From assembly GCA_900316625.1 (NCBI GenBank), contig ONDO01000011.1, positions 1 to 46,459 on the forward strand: 46,459 bases of DNA, given 5' to 3'. The position numbers and the translations under genes are program-made. This DNA comes from an uncultured Lachnospiraceae bacterium. Its GTDB lineage: Bacteria; Bacillota; Clostridia; Lachnospirales; Lachnospiraceae. This document shows, one piece after another, positions 16,628-25,566 of this stretch (within the stretch, counting starts at the first letter, position 1; each line of letters opens with the position of its first letter). Under the pieces are notes generated by a model that was not told where the DNA came from, made no database searches, and saw only the letters and a program-made list of their open reading frames with translations.

Positions 16628-17302
16628 ATGGAACAGTATAAGAATGAGTTTATTCAATTCATGATCGACAGCGAAGTCCTTCGCTTTGGTGACTTTGTAA
16701 CGAAGAGTGGAAGAAATACGCCTTTCTTCATCAATGCCGGTAACTATACGACTGGTTCTCAGCTCATGAAGCTTGGACAGTACTATGCTCGTACCATTCA
16801 TGATAATTTCGGCCTGGACTTTGATGTCCTCTTTGGACCGGCATATAAGGGAATTCCTCTCTCTGTCGCTACCACCATTGCAATCCATGATATGTATGGC
16901 GTGGATATTCGTTACTGCTCTAACCGTAAGGAGGCAAAGGATCATGGTGAGAAGGGCATCCTTCTGGGTGGTCCGGTGAAGGATGGCGACCGTGTGGTGA
17001 TCATCGAGGACGTTACCACAGCCGGTACTTCCATTAAGGAGACCATGCCGATCCTGAAGGCACAGGGCGATGTTAAGGTCGAGGGACTGGTTGTCTCTGT
17101 TGACCGTATGGAGCGTGGCCAGGGCGATAAGGGTGCGCTGGAAGAAATCGGCGAGACGTATGGCTTAAAGACTGCTTCCATCGTTAATATGGAAGAGGTT
17201 GTAGAAGCACTTTACAATCAGCCTTACAATGGTAAGACGTATATCGGTGATGCAGAGAAGGCAGCCATTGATGCTTACTATGAGAAGTACGGCGCCAGAT
17301 AA
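16628..17302 (+). CDS. pyrE: Orotate phosphoribosyltransferase
   Basis: Adds PRPP to orotate to give OMP, the substrate of PyrF. The PRPP loop VVIIEDVTTAGTS is canonical, and FGPAYKGIPL and YCSNRKEAKDHGEKG match the OPRT catalytic loop. 224 residues from ATG 16628, which follows TTGGAGAACAAG; the in-frame TTG at 16616 overlaps this ribosome site and is unlikely to be used. The next gene starts 11 bp on, so the operon continues. Confidence 0.96.
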   Translation: MEQYKNEFIQFMIDSEVLRFGDFVTKSGRNTPFFINAGNYTTGSQLMKLGQYYARTIHDNFGLDFDVLFGPAYKGIPLSVATTIAIHDMYGVDIRYCSNRKEAKDHGEKGILLGGPVKDGDRVVIIEDVTTAGTSIKETMPILKAQGDVKVEGLVVSVDRMERGQGDKGALEEIGETYGLKTASIVNMEEVVEALYNQPYNGKTYIGDAEKAAIDAYYEKYGAR

Positions 17303-17313
17303 CAGGGAGTGAT

Positions 17314-17634
17314 ATGTTCAAAGGACGTAGAAGAAGTGATAAGAAGCCGATTGACGTTCAGAGCCTTACGGCTGCAGCGCTTGCAGCTCTGTCTCTGCTT
17401 GTCTTCGTGCTGACTTTCATTCATTCCGTAATGGTAAAGGGAGACAATGGAACCTTACTTCCGGGCATCGGAGTTCTTCTGATGCTTGTTTCTGCAGGTG
17501 CCCTCTTGAGTGGACTGAAGGAGCGGAAGAGCGAGGCTTTTAATAAGTGGTCGAGATTGCTGGGTGTGATCGTGCCTTCGATTGCCCTCTTATTCTGGCT
17601 CTCACTCTATCTGATTGGATTGTTTTTGATTTAG
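17314..17634 (+). CDS. Small membrane protein, unknown function
   Basis: 106 residues with a basic N-terminus (MFKGRRRSDKKP) and three hydrophobic segments (around residues 22-40, 49-66 and 84-105). It closely follows pyrE and precedes the aminopeptidase, so it is probably cotranscribed. No family is recognised. Confidence 0.75.
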   Translation: MFKGRRRSDKKPIDVQSLTAAALAALSLLVFVLTFIHSVMVKGDNGTLLPGIGVLLMLVSAGALLSGLKERKSEAFNKWSRLLGVIVPSIALLFWLSLYLIGLFLI

Positions 17635-17658
17635 CAATAAGCACTATTGGAGTTATAC

Positions 17659-19767
17659 ATGACACAGGATCAACTTGAAAGATTTACCCTCGCACAGGAC
17701 AAGATTCGCCAGATTCGCGAGGCTACCGATAACGTGGACGGCGAGAAGATGCCGGAAGCAGCTTTAGATTATTTCTTTGAAACCTCGAATCTCTGTATCG
17801 GTACTTTTCCGATTCTGAAGAGAAGCGAGAAGGGAGAGACCGGGAAGGCAAGTTTTGCCGATTTTGTTGAAGAGCAGGAGAAACTCTATGGCCTCTTCAA
17901 GGGAGAGCGTTACGAGAACTCCTTCCTTAATCCTTCGTATGCAGTAGAGAGACTTGGACAGAAGACCGGTGGAATCCTCTCTGCGATCTATATGGATCTT
18001 ACGGCCCTGATTCCCTGGTCTTATGAGGGAGAAGGAGCGAAGGAGAAGATTCTGATCTTCTTGGAGCTTCTGATCGAGCTTCATACCATCTTTGCTGAGA
18101 ATTATGAGGCAGAGGAGAGTGAGCAGCTGTCCCTTGAGGAACTATATTCTTCGATTCACGCAAGTCTTATGTCCTTCGAGCATGATTACACGGAGCTCTT
18201 CGTTTCCGAAGGAGTGAAGGCGCTGATTCTGCCCGAAGAGTCGAAGTTCTATACCGACATTCTGATGAATTCTGATCTGGATGATCCCAGACATCTCTAC
18301 TTCTATGGTTCTGCCGTTGGTACGAATGAACTGGGCCTCTGGGAATATATCTCCAGACTGTCCGAGAAGGAAGTGCGTTCCCTGGCGAGAACCTATGTGG
18401 ACGGATATATCAATGGCTTCGCTGTCAGTGGCCGCGATGTCAGCATCAAGGAGACAGTGTCCATCGAGTACCCCATCGGTCTCGAGCGCGTGATGCGTAT
18501 GGCAGTCAAGATGTTTGAAACAGAGGGCTTACACGTAACGATCCGTAGGGATAGCGTTCTGTCTTCCGGCCGTCGTGGCGCTAAGCGTGGACTCTACACC
18601 GATGCCATCGATCCTCAGGTCTATTATGATCACAGGGATGACCGTGCATACTACTTCGACCGTGCCTTCGTGAACCGCACGACAGAAGTTATGAAGACAA
18701 CCTATGAGCGGTATAAGAAGGAAGCACGTCTCTATGGCGGGCCGGCTGTCGTTGAGACCTTCGGCGAGAAGAAGTTCGACCCTGTGAATAAGCCGGAGAG
18801 CATCACCTATTCTGAGGAGCAGAATGGCCTGATCACCGAGCTTATGGCTCAGTCCGGTAAGATTACCAACGACTACATCCATGGCGATGAGAGATCCTTT
18901 ACCGTCATCTCTTATCCTTATCCTTCCATCGGTGACAAGTTCGGCGAGATCTTCTCCCGTACGGTCGAGGTCAATACCCTCGATGCGAAGAAGTGGCAGA
19001 AGATTCAGCAGGCTCTCGTCGATTCCTTAGACCAGGGAGACAGAGTCGAGATTAAGGGAAGAAATGGAAACCGTACCGATCTTGTGGTAGCGCTCCATCC
19101 TCTTAGCGACCCGTCGAAGCAGTCTAACTTCGAGAACTGCCTTGCGGATGTGAATATTCCGGTTGGTGAAGTCTTCACCTCCCCTCAACTCGAAGGCACG
19201 AACGGCACATTGCATGTCAGTCGTGTCTACCTGAATGGATTCGAATACCGTGATCTCGAACTTAGCTTCAAGGAGGGTATGATTGATTCCATCAGCTGTA
19301 AGAACTTCGAGACCAGGGAAGAGAACGATCGTTATATCGATGATCACATCCTCTTCCATCATAAGACGCTTCCGATCGGTGAGTTCGCAATCGGAACCAA
19401 TACGACAGCATATAAGATGGCTAAGGAATTCGATATCGAAGACCGTATGCCCATCCTGATTGCAGAGAAGACCGGTCCTCACTTCGCAGTGGGTGATACC
19501 TGTTACTCTGAATCTGAGGATGTTGCGACCTATAATCCGGACGGCAAGGAACTGATCGCCCGCGATAATTCCATCACAGAGAAGTATCGTAAGACAGAGC
19601 CGATGAAGGCTTACTTCAACTGCCATACTGATATCACCATTCCCTATGATGAACTCGGCTCCATCACGGTATTAAGACCGGATGGCAGAAAGGAAGTCCT
19701 GATCGATGGAGGCAGATTCGTTCTGCCCGGAACAGAAGAACTGAACATCCCTCTGGATGAGATCTGA
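17659..19767 (+). CDS. M29-type aminopeptidase with long N-terminal extension
   Basis: Metal-dependent exopeptidase. The C-terminal 350-400 residues carry the M29 motifs: NIPVGEVFTSP (metal Glu), GEFAIGTN (Glu), GPHFAVGD (His) and FNCHTDI (His/Asp). At 702 residues it is much longer than the usual M29 enzyme of about 370-410; the first 300 residues are a largely helical, acidic region without motifs I recognise. ATG 17659 is preceded by TTGGAG. It starts 25 bp after the small membrane protein and a YbaK-like gene follows 9 bp later. Confidence 0.85.
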   Translation: MTQDQLERFTLAQDKIRQIREATDNVDGEKMPEAALDYFFETSNLCIGTFPILKRSEKGETGKASFADFVEEQEKLYGLFKGERYENSFLNPSYAVERLGQKTGGILSAIYMDLTALIPWSYEGEGAKEKILIFLELLIELHTIFAENYEAEESEQLSLEELYSSIHASLMSFEHDYTELFVSEGVKALILPEESKFYTDILMNSDLDDPRHLYFYGSAVGTNELGLWEYISRLSEKEVRSLARTYVDGYINGFAVSGRDVSIKETVSIEYPIGLERVMRMAVKMFETEGLHVTIRRDSVLSSGRRGAKRGLYTDAIDPQVYYDHRDDRAYYFDRAFVNRTTEVMKTTYERYKKEARLYGGPAVVETFGEKKFDPVNKPESITYSEEQNGLITELMAQSGKITNDYIHGDERSFTVISYPYPSIGDKFGEIFSRTVEVNTLDAKKWQKIQQALVDSLDQGDRVEIKGRNGNRTDLVVALHPLSDPSKQSNFENCLADVNIPVGEVFTSPQLEGTNGTLHVSRVYLNGFEYRDLELSFKEGMIDSISCKNFETREENDRYIDDHILFHHKTLPIGEFAIGTNTTAYKMAKEFDIEDRMPILIAEKTGPHFAVGDTCYSESEDVATYNPDGKELIARDNSITEKYRKTEPMKAYFNCHTDITIPYDELGSITVLRPDGRKEVLIDGGRFVLPGTEELNIPLDEI

Positions 19768-19775
19768 GGTGAGGC

Positions 19776-20267
19776 ATGGGTAAGAAAGAAGAAAAAACCA
19801 ATGTAATGAGGACACTCGACCAGAAGAAGGTTCCTTACATCCCTCACCTTTTCGACGCAGACACAAGAAGCGGAGAAGAGATCGCAGAGATCTTAGGTGA
19901 GGATCCCTCCCGGGTTTTCAAGACTCTGGTGACGACCGGTAAGACGGGCCAGCATTATGTCTTCGATATTCCTGTAAATGAAGAGCTTGACCTGAAGAAG
20001 GCGGCCAAGGCGGTGGGGGAGAAGTCCATCGATATGCTGCCCCAGAAGGAACTTCTGCCACTGACCGGTTATATCCATGGTGGATGTTCTCCGATCGGTA
20101 TGAAGAAGCAGTTTCCGACGGTCTTCCATCAGACAGCTCATGACTATGACCGCATCTTCGTGAGTGGTGGAAGAGTGGGAAGCCAGGTGGAAGTGCATCT
20201 GGAGGATCTGTCTAAGATCTTTCGCTATAGTCTTGCGGATCTTGTTGTGTCGAGTCAAAATGTCTGA
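19776..20267 (+). CDS. ybaK: YbaK/EbsC-type Cys-tRNA(Pro) deacylase
   Basis: 163 residues with the YbaK/ProX editing fold. Trans-editing enzymes of this family hydrolyse Cys-tRNA(Pro) formed by ProRS. Conserved features include RVFKTLVTTGKTGQHYVFDIPVNEELDLKKAAKA with the essential Lys, and GYIHGGCSPIGMKKQFP with the GxxSPxG loop. AGGTGAGG precedes the ATG. It closes the pyr-linked operon. Confidence 0.93.
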   Translation: MGKKEEKTNVMRTLDQKKVPYIPHLFDADTRSGEEIAEILGEDPSRVFKTLVTTGKTGQHYVFDIPVNEELDLKKAAKAVGEKSIDMLPQKELLPLTGYIHGGCSPIGMKKQFPTVFHQTAHDYDRIFVSGGRVGSQVEVHLEDLSKIFRYSLADLVVSSQNV

Positions 20268-20295
20268 AAATAGGATGGACAAATCGCTCAGATAT

Positions 20296-20303
20296 GCTAT
20301 AGT
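20296..20303 (+). promoter_or_regulatory. Extended -10 promoter of the second IRPY gene
   Basis: GCTATAGT with TG at 20295-20296 and TATAGT at 20298-20303. TGGACA at 20276-20281 gives a -35 at 16 bp. It lies 37 bp before the start codon. Confidence 0.55.
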
Positions 20304-20339
20304 TGAAGAGTAGTTTGTTTGCAGTGGGGGATTTTGTAA

Positions 20340-20696
20340 ATGGGTCTTTCCGTATCAGCCATCCGACCTTATTCGTCGGTGTCTTATACACAAAAAGTTG
20401 ATAATGCATATGCTCTGGAGAACCAGTCTGAGATCTCGGATTCCTATCTTGATGCTGTGAAGAATATGAATTCTCTGGCTGACATCGATCCTTCGACTCC
20501 GGTTCAGTATGCGAATGCCCAGCGAGTATCGAATAAGGCTCTGGCTCCTCTTGATCAGATTGCCGCAAGTAAGCGTGCAAGCCGGGCTTTCAATGATCTT
20601 GCAGAGAGCTTTGGCGGTGCAACAACTTCCTACGGACAGAACATGAATGCACAGGCGTACAGCCAGATCGGTCAGAACATCGATCTCTTTGCATAA
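20340..20696 (+). CDS. Second small IRPY-motif protein, unknown
   Basis: 118 residues beginning MGLSVSAIRPYSS, paralogous at the N-terminus to the 128-residue protein at 6330 (M.(I/L)S..IRPY). The middle is polar and Ala/Ser/Gln-rich, ending YGQNMNAQAYSQIGQNIDLFA. No signal peptide or membrane segment. GTGGGGG precedes the ATG, a promoter lies upstream and a strong terminator follows, so it is a monocistronic gene. Function unknown. Confidence 0.75.
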   Translation: MGLSVSAIRPYSSVSYTQKVDNAYALENQSEISDSYLDAVKNMNSLADIDPSTPVQYANAQRVSNKALAPLDQIAASKRASRAFNDLAESFGGATTSYGQNMNAQAYSQIGQNIDLFA

Positions 20697-20713
20697 GATA
20701 AGAATACGTATAG

Positions 20714-20746
20714 ACAGGGGCTTAGAGTTAAGCCCCTGTTTTTTTT
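20714..20746 (+). terminator. Strong intrinsic terminator
   Basis: ACAGGGGCTTA and TAAGCCCCTGT form an 11-bp stem with a 4-base loop and a run of eight T. Confidence 0.96.
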
Positions 20747-20761
20747 AGGAGATAGTAATCT

Positions 20762-21919
20762 ATGAGAACATGTAAATTAATGGCACCTTGTCACTTCGGA
20801 CTCGAAGCGGTTCTGAAGAGAGAGATCTACGATCTCGGATATGAGATTACCGCAGTAGAAGATGGTAAGGTTTACTTCGAGGGTGACGCAGAAGCTATCG
20901 TCCTCGCGAATATCCATCTCCGCACTGCGGAGCGTGTCCTCCTGGTCCTAGACCAGTTCCATGCAGAGACCTTCGAAGATCTCTTTCAGGGCATTAAAAA
21001 TATTCCCTGGGAAGACTTCCTTCCCAAGAGCGCCAAGTTCTGGGTTGCCAAGGCAGCTTCCGTAAAATCCAAGTTATTCTCTACATCTGATATCCAGTCC
21101 ATTACCAAGAAGGCAATGGTAGAGCGTATGAAGCAGTACTATAAGATCGACTGGTTTCCGGAAGATGGTGCATCCTATCCGGTCCGTATGTTCTTCTTAA
21201 AGGATGAAGTTACAGTAACGATCGATACGACAGGCGACTCCCTGCATAAGAGAGGCTATCGTCTGGAGACGGGTAAGGCGCCCATCTCTGAAACCTTGGC
21301 TGCAGCTCTTATTATGCTGACCCCCTGGCACAAGGATAGAATTCTCCTGGATCCCTTCTGTGGTTCCGGAACCTTCCCTATCGAAGCTGCCATGATGGCC
21401 TGCAATATGGCGCCTGGTATGAGAAGACACTTCACTGCTGAAAACTGGACCAATCTGATTGAGCCTTCGCTCTGGGATCAGGCCAGAGAAGATGCAGAAG
21501 CCGCAGTTGATATGTCTGTGAAGGATGTCATGGATATTCAGGGATATGATCTGGATCCCAAGGTGGTGAAGATCGCCCGCGAGAATGCCAAGCGTGCAGG
21601 TGTAGCTGACCTGATCCACTTCCAGGAGAGAGCACTGAAGGATACCAGACATCCCAAGAAGTATGGCTTCATCATCTCCAATCCGCCCTATGGGGAGCGT
21701 CTGGAGGATAAGGACAGTCTGCCTCCCCTCTACAAGCAGATTGGTAAGGTGTACGCCGGCTTGGATTCCTGGTCTATGTTTCTCATTACTTCTTATGCGG
21801 ATGCTGAAAAATACATCGGTAAGAAGGCAGATAAGAATCGTAAGATCTATAATGGTATGATCAAGACATACTTCTATCAGTTCAATGGGCCTAAGCCCCC
21901 GAGAAAGACGAACCGATAA
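20762..21919 (+). CDS. THUMP-domain RNA methyltransferase (RlmL/YpsC family)
   Basis: SAM-dependent guanine-N2 methyltransferase acting on 23S rRNA by homology. 385 residues: an N-terminal ferredoxin-like region and THUMP domain (about 40-155), then a Rossmann methyltransferase with motif LLDPFCGSGTFPIEAA, IQGYDLDPKVV and the catalytic ISNPPYGERL. AGGAGATAG precedes the ATG. Only the RlmL N2-type half is present, without the RlmK domain fused in E. coli, as is usual in Firmicutes. Confidence 0.93.
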   Translation: MRTCKLMAPCHFGLEAVLKREIYDLGYEITAVEDGKVYFEGDAEAIVLANIHLRTAERVLLVLDQFHAETFEDLFQGIKNIPWEDFLPKSAKFWVAKAASVKSKLFSTSDIQSITKKAMVERMKQYYKIDWFPEDGASYPVRMFFLKDEVTVTIDTTGDSLHKRGYRLETGKAPISETLAAALIMLTPWHKDRILLDPFCGSGTFPIEAAMMACNMAPGMRRHFTAENWTNLIEPSLWDQAREDAEAAVDMSVKDVMDIQGYDLDPKVVKIARENAKRAGVADLIHFQERALKDTRHPKKYGFIISNPPYGERLEDKDSLPPLYKQIGKVYAGLDSWSMFLITSYADAEKYIGKKADKNRKIYNGMIKTYFYQFNGPKPPRKTNR

Positions 21920-21956
21920 GAGGTCCTTCGAATAGAGACAATAGAAAGCGAGACAT

Positions 21957-23666
21957 ATGAAGGCTGCGCGCAGATTTACGGCCCTCTTCCTCCTTCTGCT
22001 TCTTCTCCTCCTCTTCCATGAGGATGCTTTCATCGACCGCCATGGCGAAGTGAATGCCTTCCGTGGCGCTCAGCTCGAGGCGGATGTTTTCGATCCTCTC
22101 ATTGCTGGAAATGTAAACCAGGCGGGACTTCTCCGCCTGACCATCGATGGCAAGGAAGAAGCTCTGGATACGGGAGAGCTATTCTTAAATCAGAATATGC
22201 ATGTCATGGCATCCCTGGAATTCATCAGGAATGTCTTTTCGTGTGCTGCAAATCTATACGATGATTCGCGAATCGAAATCTTACGGAACAGCCATACATT
22301 TATCCTGAATCTGAAGACACCGGATGCGCTACAGGATGGGGAAGAGGTTAAGCTTATCGAGGCACCCCAGAAGTATAGTGATAAGACCTATATCTGTCTG
22401 GAGGACTTCTGTTCTCTTATCAATTATGACTTCCGTTATGATGCAGAGAAGACGACGGTTGTGCTTGATTCTTCGGATGCTGAGGCACCGAAGTTACGTG
22501 GGGAATATGATCTGAGAGATCATGGTCGTGTGTCGAAGATTCGGGATCAGGGTTCACTCTCGGCTTGCTGGTCCTATGCTGCCATGTCAGCGCTCGAGTC
22601 TTCTATGCTTCCGGAGCGCTCCATCACCCTGTCTCCGGATAACCTGGCGGAACATAATACCTATGGCATCAGCGCTGAGGATTCCGGAACCTATATGGTT
22701 GCCATGTCTTCCATGCTGGCCTGGAAACAGCCAATTGAGGAGAATGGGAGCGAAGTTGCCCTTCATCTGCAGGAGGTTCACTACTACAGTGGTGATGATA
22801 AGGATGCCGTAAAATGGGCAATCTTCAAGAATGGTGGCGTCTCCACCTCTCTCTATGCAGAGATTGATACCTCTAATCTGTCCAAGTCCAGTTTCTATAA
22901 TAATAAGAATAATTCCTATTACTATGATGGCGACAAGGAACCGAATCATGATGTTGTCATCATCGGATGGGATGATGATTATCCGAAGACGAGATTCTCC
23001 CGTCAGGCCAAGGAAGACGGAGCTTTCATCTGTCAGAACAGCTGGGGCTCCGAATTCGGGGATAAGGGCGTATTCTATGTGTCTTACGATGATACCAATA
23101 TTGCAAAGTCTGCGGTCTCCTATGTTAAGGTAGAATCGACGACCAATTACGACCACATCTATCAGTCCGATCTGGAAGGCCATGTAGGAAATCTGGGCTA
23201 TAACACCCCGACCGCCCTGGCAGCCAATGTCTATACGGCAAGAGGAGATGAAGAACTCCGCGCAGTTGGACTCTATGCGGTTGGACCGGAGACAGAATAC
23301 CGTATCTATACGGTAAGTGATTTTACAGATACCACCTCTCTTAGCAGGAGAAGGGAACAGGCTTCCGGTACCTTGCAGGACGCTGGTTTCTATACCATTC
23401 CCTTGCGTGATGCCTTGCCTCTGACTCAGGGAGAGAACTTCGCTGTCGTTATTATGCTAACGACGAAGAATGGAACCCTGCCGATTGCGGTGGAATATCC
23501 GAACTCCAAACTCTCAGAGCAGGCGGATATTACGGATGGCAAGGGCTACATCAGCCGAAATGGTCTGAACTGGAGCAGTGTGGAAGATACCTATGCTGCA
23601 AACCTCTGCCTTAAGGCATATACAACCAATAAGAATAATCAGAACACGAATACGGAGAATGAGTAA
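21957..23666 (+). CDS. Secreted papain-family (C1) cysteine protease
   Basis: 569 residues. N-terminal signal or anchor sequence MKAARRFTALFLLLLLLLLF; a copper-amine-oxidase-like N-terminal domain (about 45-165) as found in Gram-positive surface proteins; then a C1A protease with the oxyanion Gln in KIRDQG, catalytic C204 in SACWSYA, H331 in EPNHDVVIIGW and N361 in CQNSWG; and a beta-rich C-terminal lectin-like domain (about 395-550). All catalytic residues are intact. It overlaps the following amidase-fold gene by one base, so the two are likely made together and act on the cell surface. Confidence 0.92.
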   Translation: MKAARRFTALFLLLLLLLLFHEDAFIDRHGEVNAFRGAQLEADVFDPLIAGNVNQAGLLRLTIDGKEEALDTGELFLNQNMHVMASLEFIRNVFSCAANLYDDSRIEILRNSHTFILNLKTPDALQDGEEVKLIEAPQKYSDKTYICLEDFCSLINYDFRYDAEKTTVVLDSSDAEAPKLRGEYDLRDHGRVSKIRDQGSLSACWSYAAMSALESSMLPERSITLSPDNLAEHNTYGISAEDSGTYMVAMSSMLAWKQPIEENGSEVALHLQEVHYYSGDDKDAVKWAIFKNGGVSTSLYAEIDTSNLSKSSFYNNKNNSYYYDGDKEPNHDVVIIGWDDDYPKTRFSRQAKEDGAFICQNSWGSEFGDKGVFYVSYDDTNIAKSAVSYVKVESTTNYDHIYQSDLEGHVGNLGYNTPTALAANVYTARGDEELRAVGLYAVGPETEYRIYTVSDFTDTTSLSRRREQASGTLQDAGFYTIPLRDALPLTQGENFAVVIMLTTKNGTLPIAVEYPNSKLSEQADITDGKGYISRNGLNWSSVEDTYAANLCLKAYTTNKNNQNTNTENE

Positions 23667-24715
23667 TGAAGAAGGCTTATATCCTCCTATCTATCCTGAT
23701 CGTGCTCTTAGTAGCAGCACAAACAGTGATTTTCATCCTCTTTCCGAATCTGCATCAGTTTGCCCAAAACAGGGCGGGTGATGATTCAAACCGGATGTCA
23801 GTCATGAACATGGTACATGATCAGTCAGAACTGAATAAGATGAATACCTCCCTTGGACAGCTCCGTTTCGAGATCCCTACCGGAACCCCGGCTTCTGATA
23901 TCAAGGTAGTGACATCCCCGATTGACCGGGAGATCTCTCTCTACCTGAATAATGTGGAAGCAAGTTACTTCGAAGATCATCCGGTGGTAGGTTCGACAGA
24001 GCATATCAGCGATATGTATTTTGATTACGGTTCGGGTGAGGCAAGTATTGATTTCGCTATGGATGGCGTCTACGAGCCGGTAACAAAGGTAGATGATCAC
24101 TATATCTATCTCAGCTTCCTGAATCCCAGGGAAGTCTATGACTACATCGTTGTGATTGATGCTGCGTGCGGCGGAGATGATGATGGATACAGTGCAGGTG
24201 ACGTGCACGAGAAAGATGTTACTCTGGACGTAGTACAGCGGATGAAGCGGATTCTGGATCAGCAGGGAAGGCAGAATGTCGGAATCTATTACACCCGACT
24301 CTCGGATCGTAAGATATATCTCAAGGAGAGAGCGGAGCTTGCGGAAGAACTTGGAGCAGATCTCTTCCTGTCTGTACGGCTGAATTCGACAGCGACCGGA
24401 AGAGAGTCGGACATCAGTGGTGTCTCTGTCCTCTATCAGGTTGCTGATACCAGTGGCAGATCCTATAAATTCGCTTCCATCTGTCTGGATCATCTCTTAG
24501 ATGGCCTGGGTGCATCCTCGAGAGGGGTTCTCCCCGGTGATGAAGATTATATCGTCCGTACCGCAGATATGCCGATTGCAGTCGCAGGCTTAGGTTATGT
24601 AACAAACGCGGCAGAACGTGAGAGAATGGGACAGGAGGAGTATAGAGAAGAGGCAGCTTCTGCTCTCTGTGCGTCCATACAAGAAGCCCTGGACTCTGAT
24701 CTGACGAAGAAATAG
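23666..24715 (+). CDS. Amidase_3-fold protein, probably catalytically dead
   Basis: 349 residues: an N-terminal membrane anchor, a beta-rich region with an AMIN-like look (about 65-150) and a C-terminal N-acetylmuramoyl-L-alanine amidase type 3 domain (from about residue 160). The usual zinc motif DPGHGG reads DAACGG (His replaced by C168). The Glu ligand in HEKD (E182) remains. The second His motif SIHAN reads SVRLN (R238), and the catalytic Glu of ELGFLSN reads GLGYVTN (G308). With two zinc ligands and the catalytic Glu lost, hydrolysis is unlikely; a peptidoglycan-binding or regulatory role is more probable. The stop codon lies in a 31-bp repeat array. Confidence 0.88.
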   Translation: MKKAYILLSILIVLLVAAQTVIFILFPNLHQFAQNRAGDDSNRMSVMNMVHDQSELNKMNTSLGQLRFEIPTGTPASDIKVVTSPIDREISLYLNNVEASYFEDHPVVGSTEHISDMYFDYGSGEASIDFAMDGVYEPVTKVDDHYIYLSFLNPREVYDYIVVIDAACGGDDDGYSAGDVHEKDVTLDVVQRMKRILDQQGRQNVGIYYTRLSDRKIYLKERAELAEELGADLFLSVRLNSTATGRESDISGVSVLYQVADTSGRSYKFASICLDHLLDGLGASSRGVLPGDEDYIVRTADMPIAVAGLGYVTNAAERERMGQEEYREEAASALCASIQEALDSDLTKK

Positions 24716-24899
24716 GCTGGATGTCTCAGATCTTAAGCAGAAACAGGCTGGATGTCTTGGATCTTAAGCAGAAATAGGCTGGATGCCCCAGATCTTAAGC
24801 AGAAACAGGCTGGATGTATCAGATCTTAAGCAGAAATAGGCTGGATGTCTCAGGTCTTAAGCAGAAACAGGCTGGATGTCTCGGATCTTAAGCAGCAAT
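24714..24899. repeat. 31-bp tandem repeat spanning the pseudo-amidase stop codon
   Basis: Six copies start at 24714, 24745, 24776, 24807, 24838 and 24869 (unit AGGCTGGATGTCTCAGATC, continuing TTAAGCAGAAA). The first unit contains the TAG stop. The unit resembles the preceding coding tail (LDSDLTKK-stop versus LDVSDLKQK-stop). Copies 1, 3 and 5 end in C while 2 and 4 end in T, suggesting duplication of 62-bp dimers. Nothing else is seen in the rest of this 250-bp gap. Confidence 0.96.
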
Positions 24900-24965
24900 A
24901 AGGAAGACTATTTGTAATAGAATTGCAATAAAAAGCGACGTAAAGCGATAAGAAAGTGGATAAGA

Positions 24966-25562
24966 ATGAAGAAGATCATTTTTGCAACCGGAAACGAAGG
25001 GAAGATGAGAGAAATCCGTGAGATTCTGTCGGACTTGCCGTATGAGATTCTCTCCATGAAGGAAGCAGGCCTTGTGTCTGATCCGGAAGAGAATGGTGAG
25101 ACCTTTGAAGAGAATGCCCTCATTAAGGCAAGAGCCCTTCATGAAGCACTGGGGGACCAGGTAGTGGATACAATTGTCATGGCAGATGATTCCGGACTTG
25201 AGATCGACGCACTTCCGGATGTACTGGGTGTAAAATCTGCCCGTTTTATGGGACATGACACCGACTATGTGATCAAGAACAAGAGAATCCTGGAGATGAT
25301 GGAGGGCGTGGCAGAAGAGAAGCGTAGCGCTCGATTCGTCGCTGTCATTGCAGCTGTTTTCCCGGATGGAAGAGAAGTGACAAAGCGTGGCGTGATGGAA
25401 GGCAGAATCGGATATGAGATCTCCGGTAATGGCGGTTTCGGTTATGATCCGATCTTCTTCCTGCCGGAATTCAATAAGACTTCTGCAGATATTACAGCGG
25501 AAGAGAAGAATGCAATCAGCCACAGAGGCAAGGCACTTCGCATGATGAAGGAGGAACTCTGA
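24966..25562 (+). CDS. rdgB: XTP/dITP diphosphatase (RdgB/HAM1)
   Basis: Removes XTP, ITP and dITP from nucleotide pools. 198 residues. Starts KKIIFATGNEGKMREI (substrate-binding TxNxxK), with the metal-site Glu in EENALIKA, DDSGLEIDAL, GYDPIFFLPE and the closing SHRGKAL specificity motif. It follows the repeat array and is coupled to the phosphodiesterase gene 4 bp on. Confidence 0.97.
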   Translation: MKKIIFATGNEGKMREIREILSDLPYEILSMKEAGLVSDPEENGETFEENALIKARALHEALGDQVVDTIVMADDSGLEIDALPDVLGVKSARFMGHDTDYVIKNKRILEMMEGVAEEKRSARFVAVIAAVFPDGREVTKRGVMEGRIGYEISGNGGFGYDPIFFLPEFNKTSADITAEEKNAISHRGKALRMMKEEL

Positions 25563-25566
25563 TCTT

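Noticed and set aside
24714-24899. CRISPR array
   Set aside because: The repeats are contiguous, with no spacers, and the unit matches the neighbouring coding tail. The other arrays (12269, 39837, 9769) are the same in this respect.
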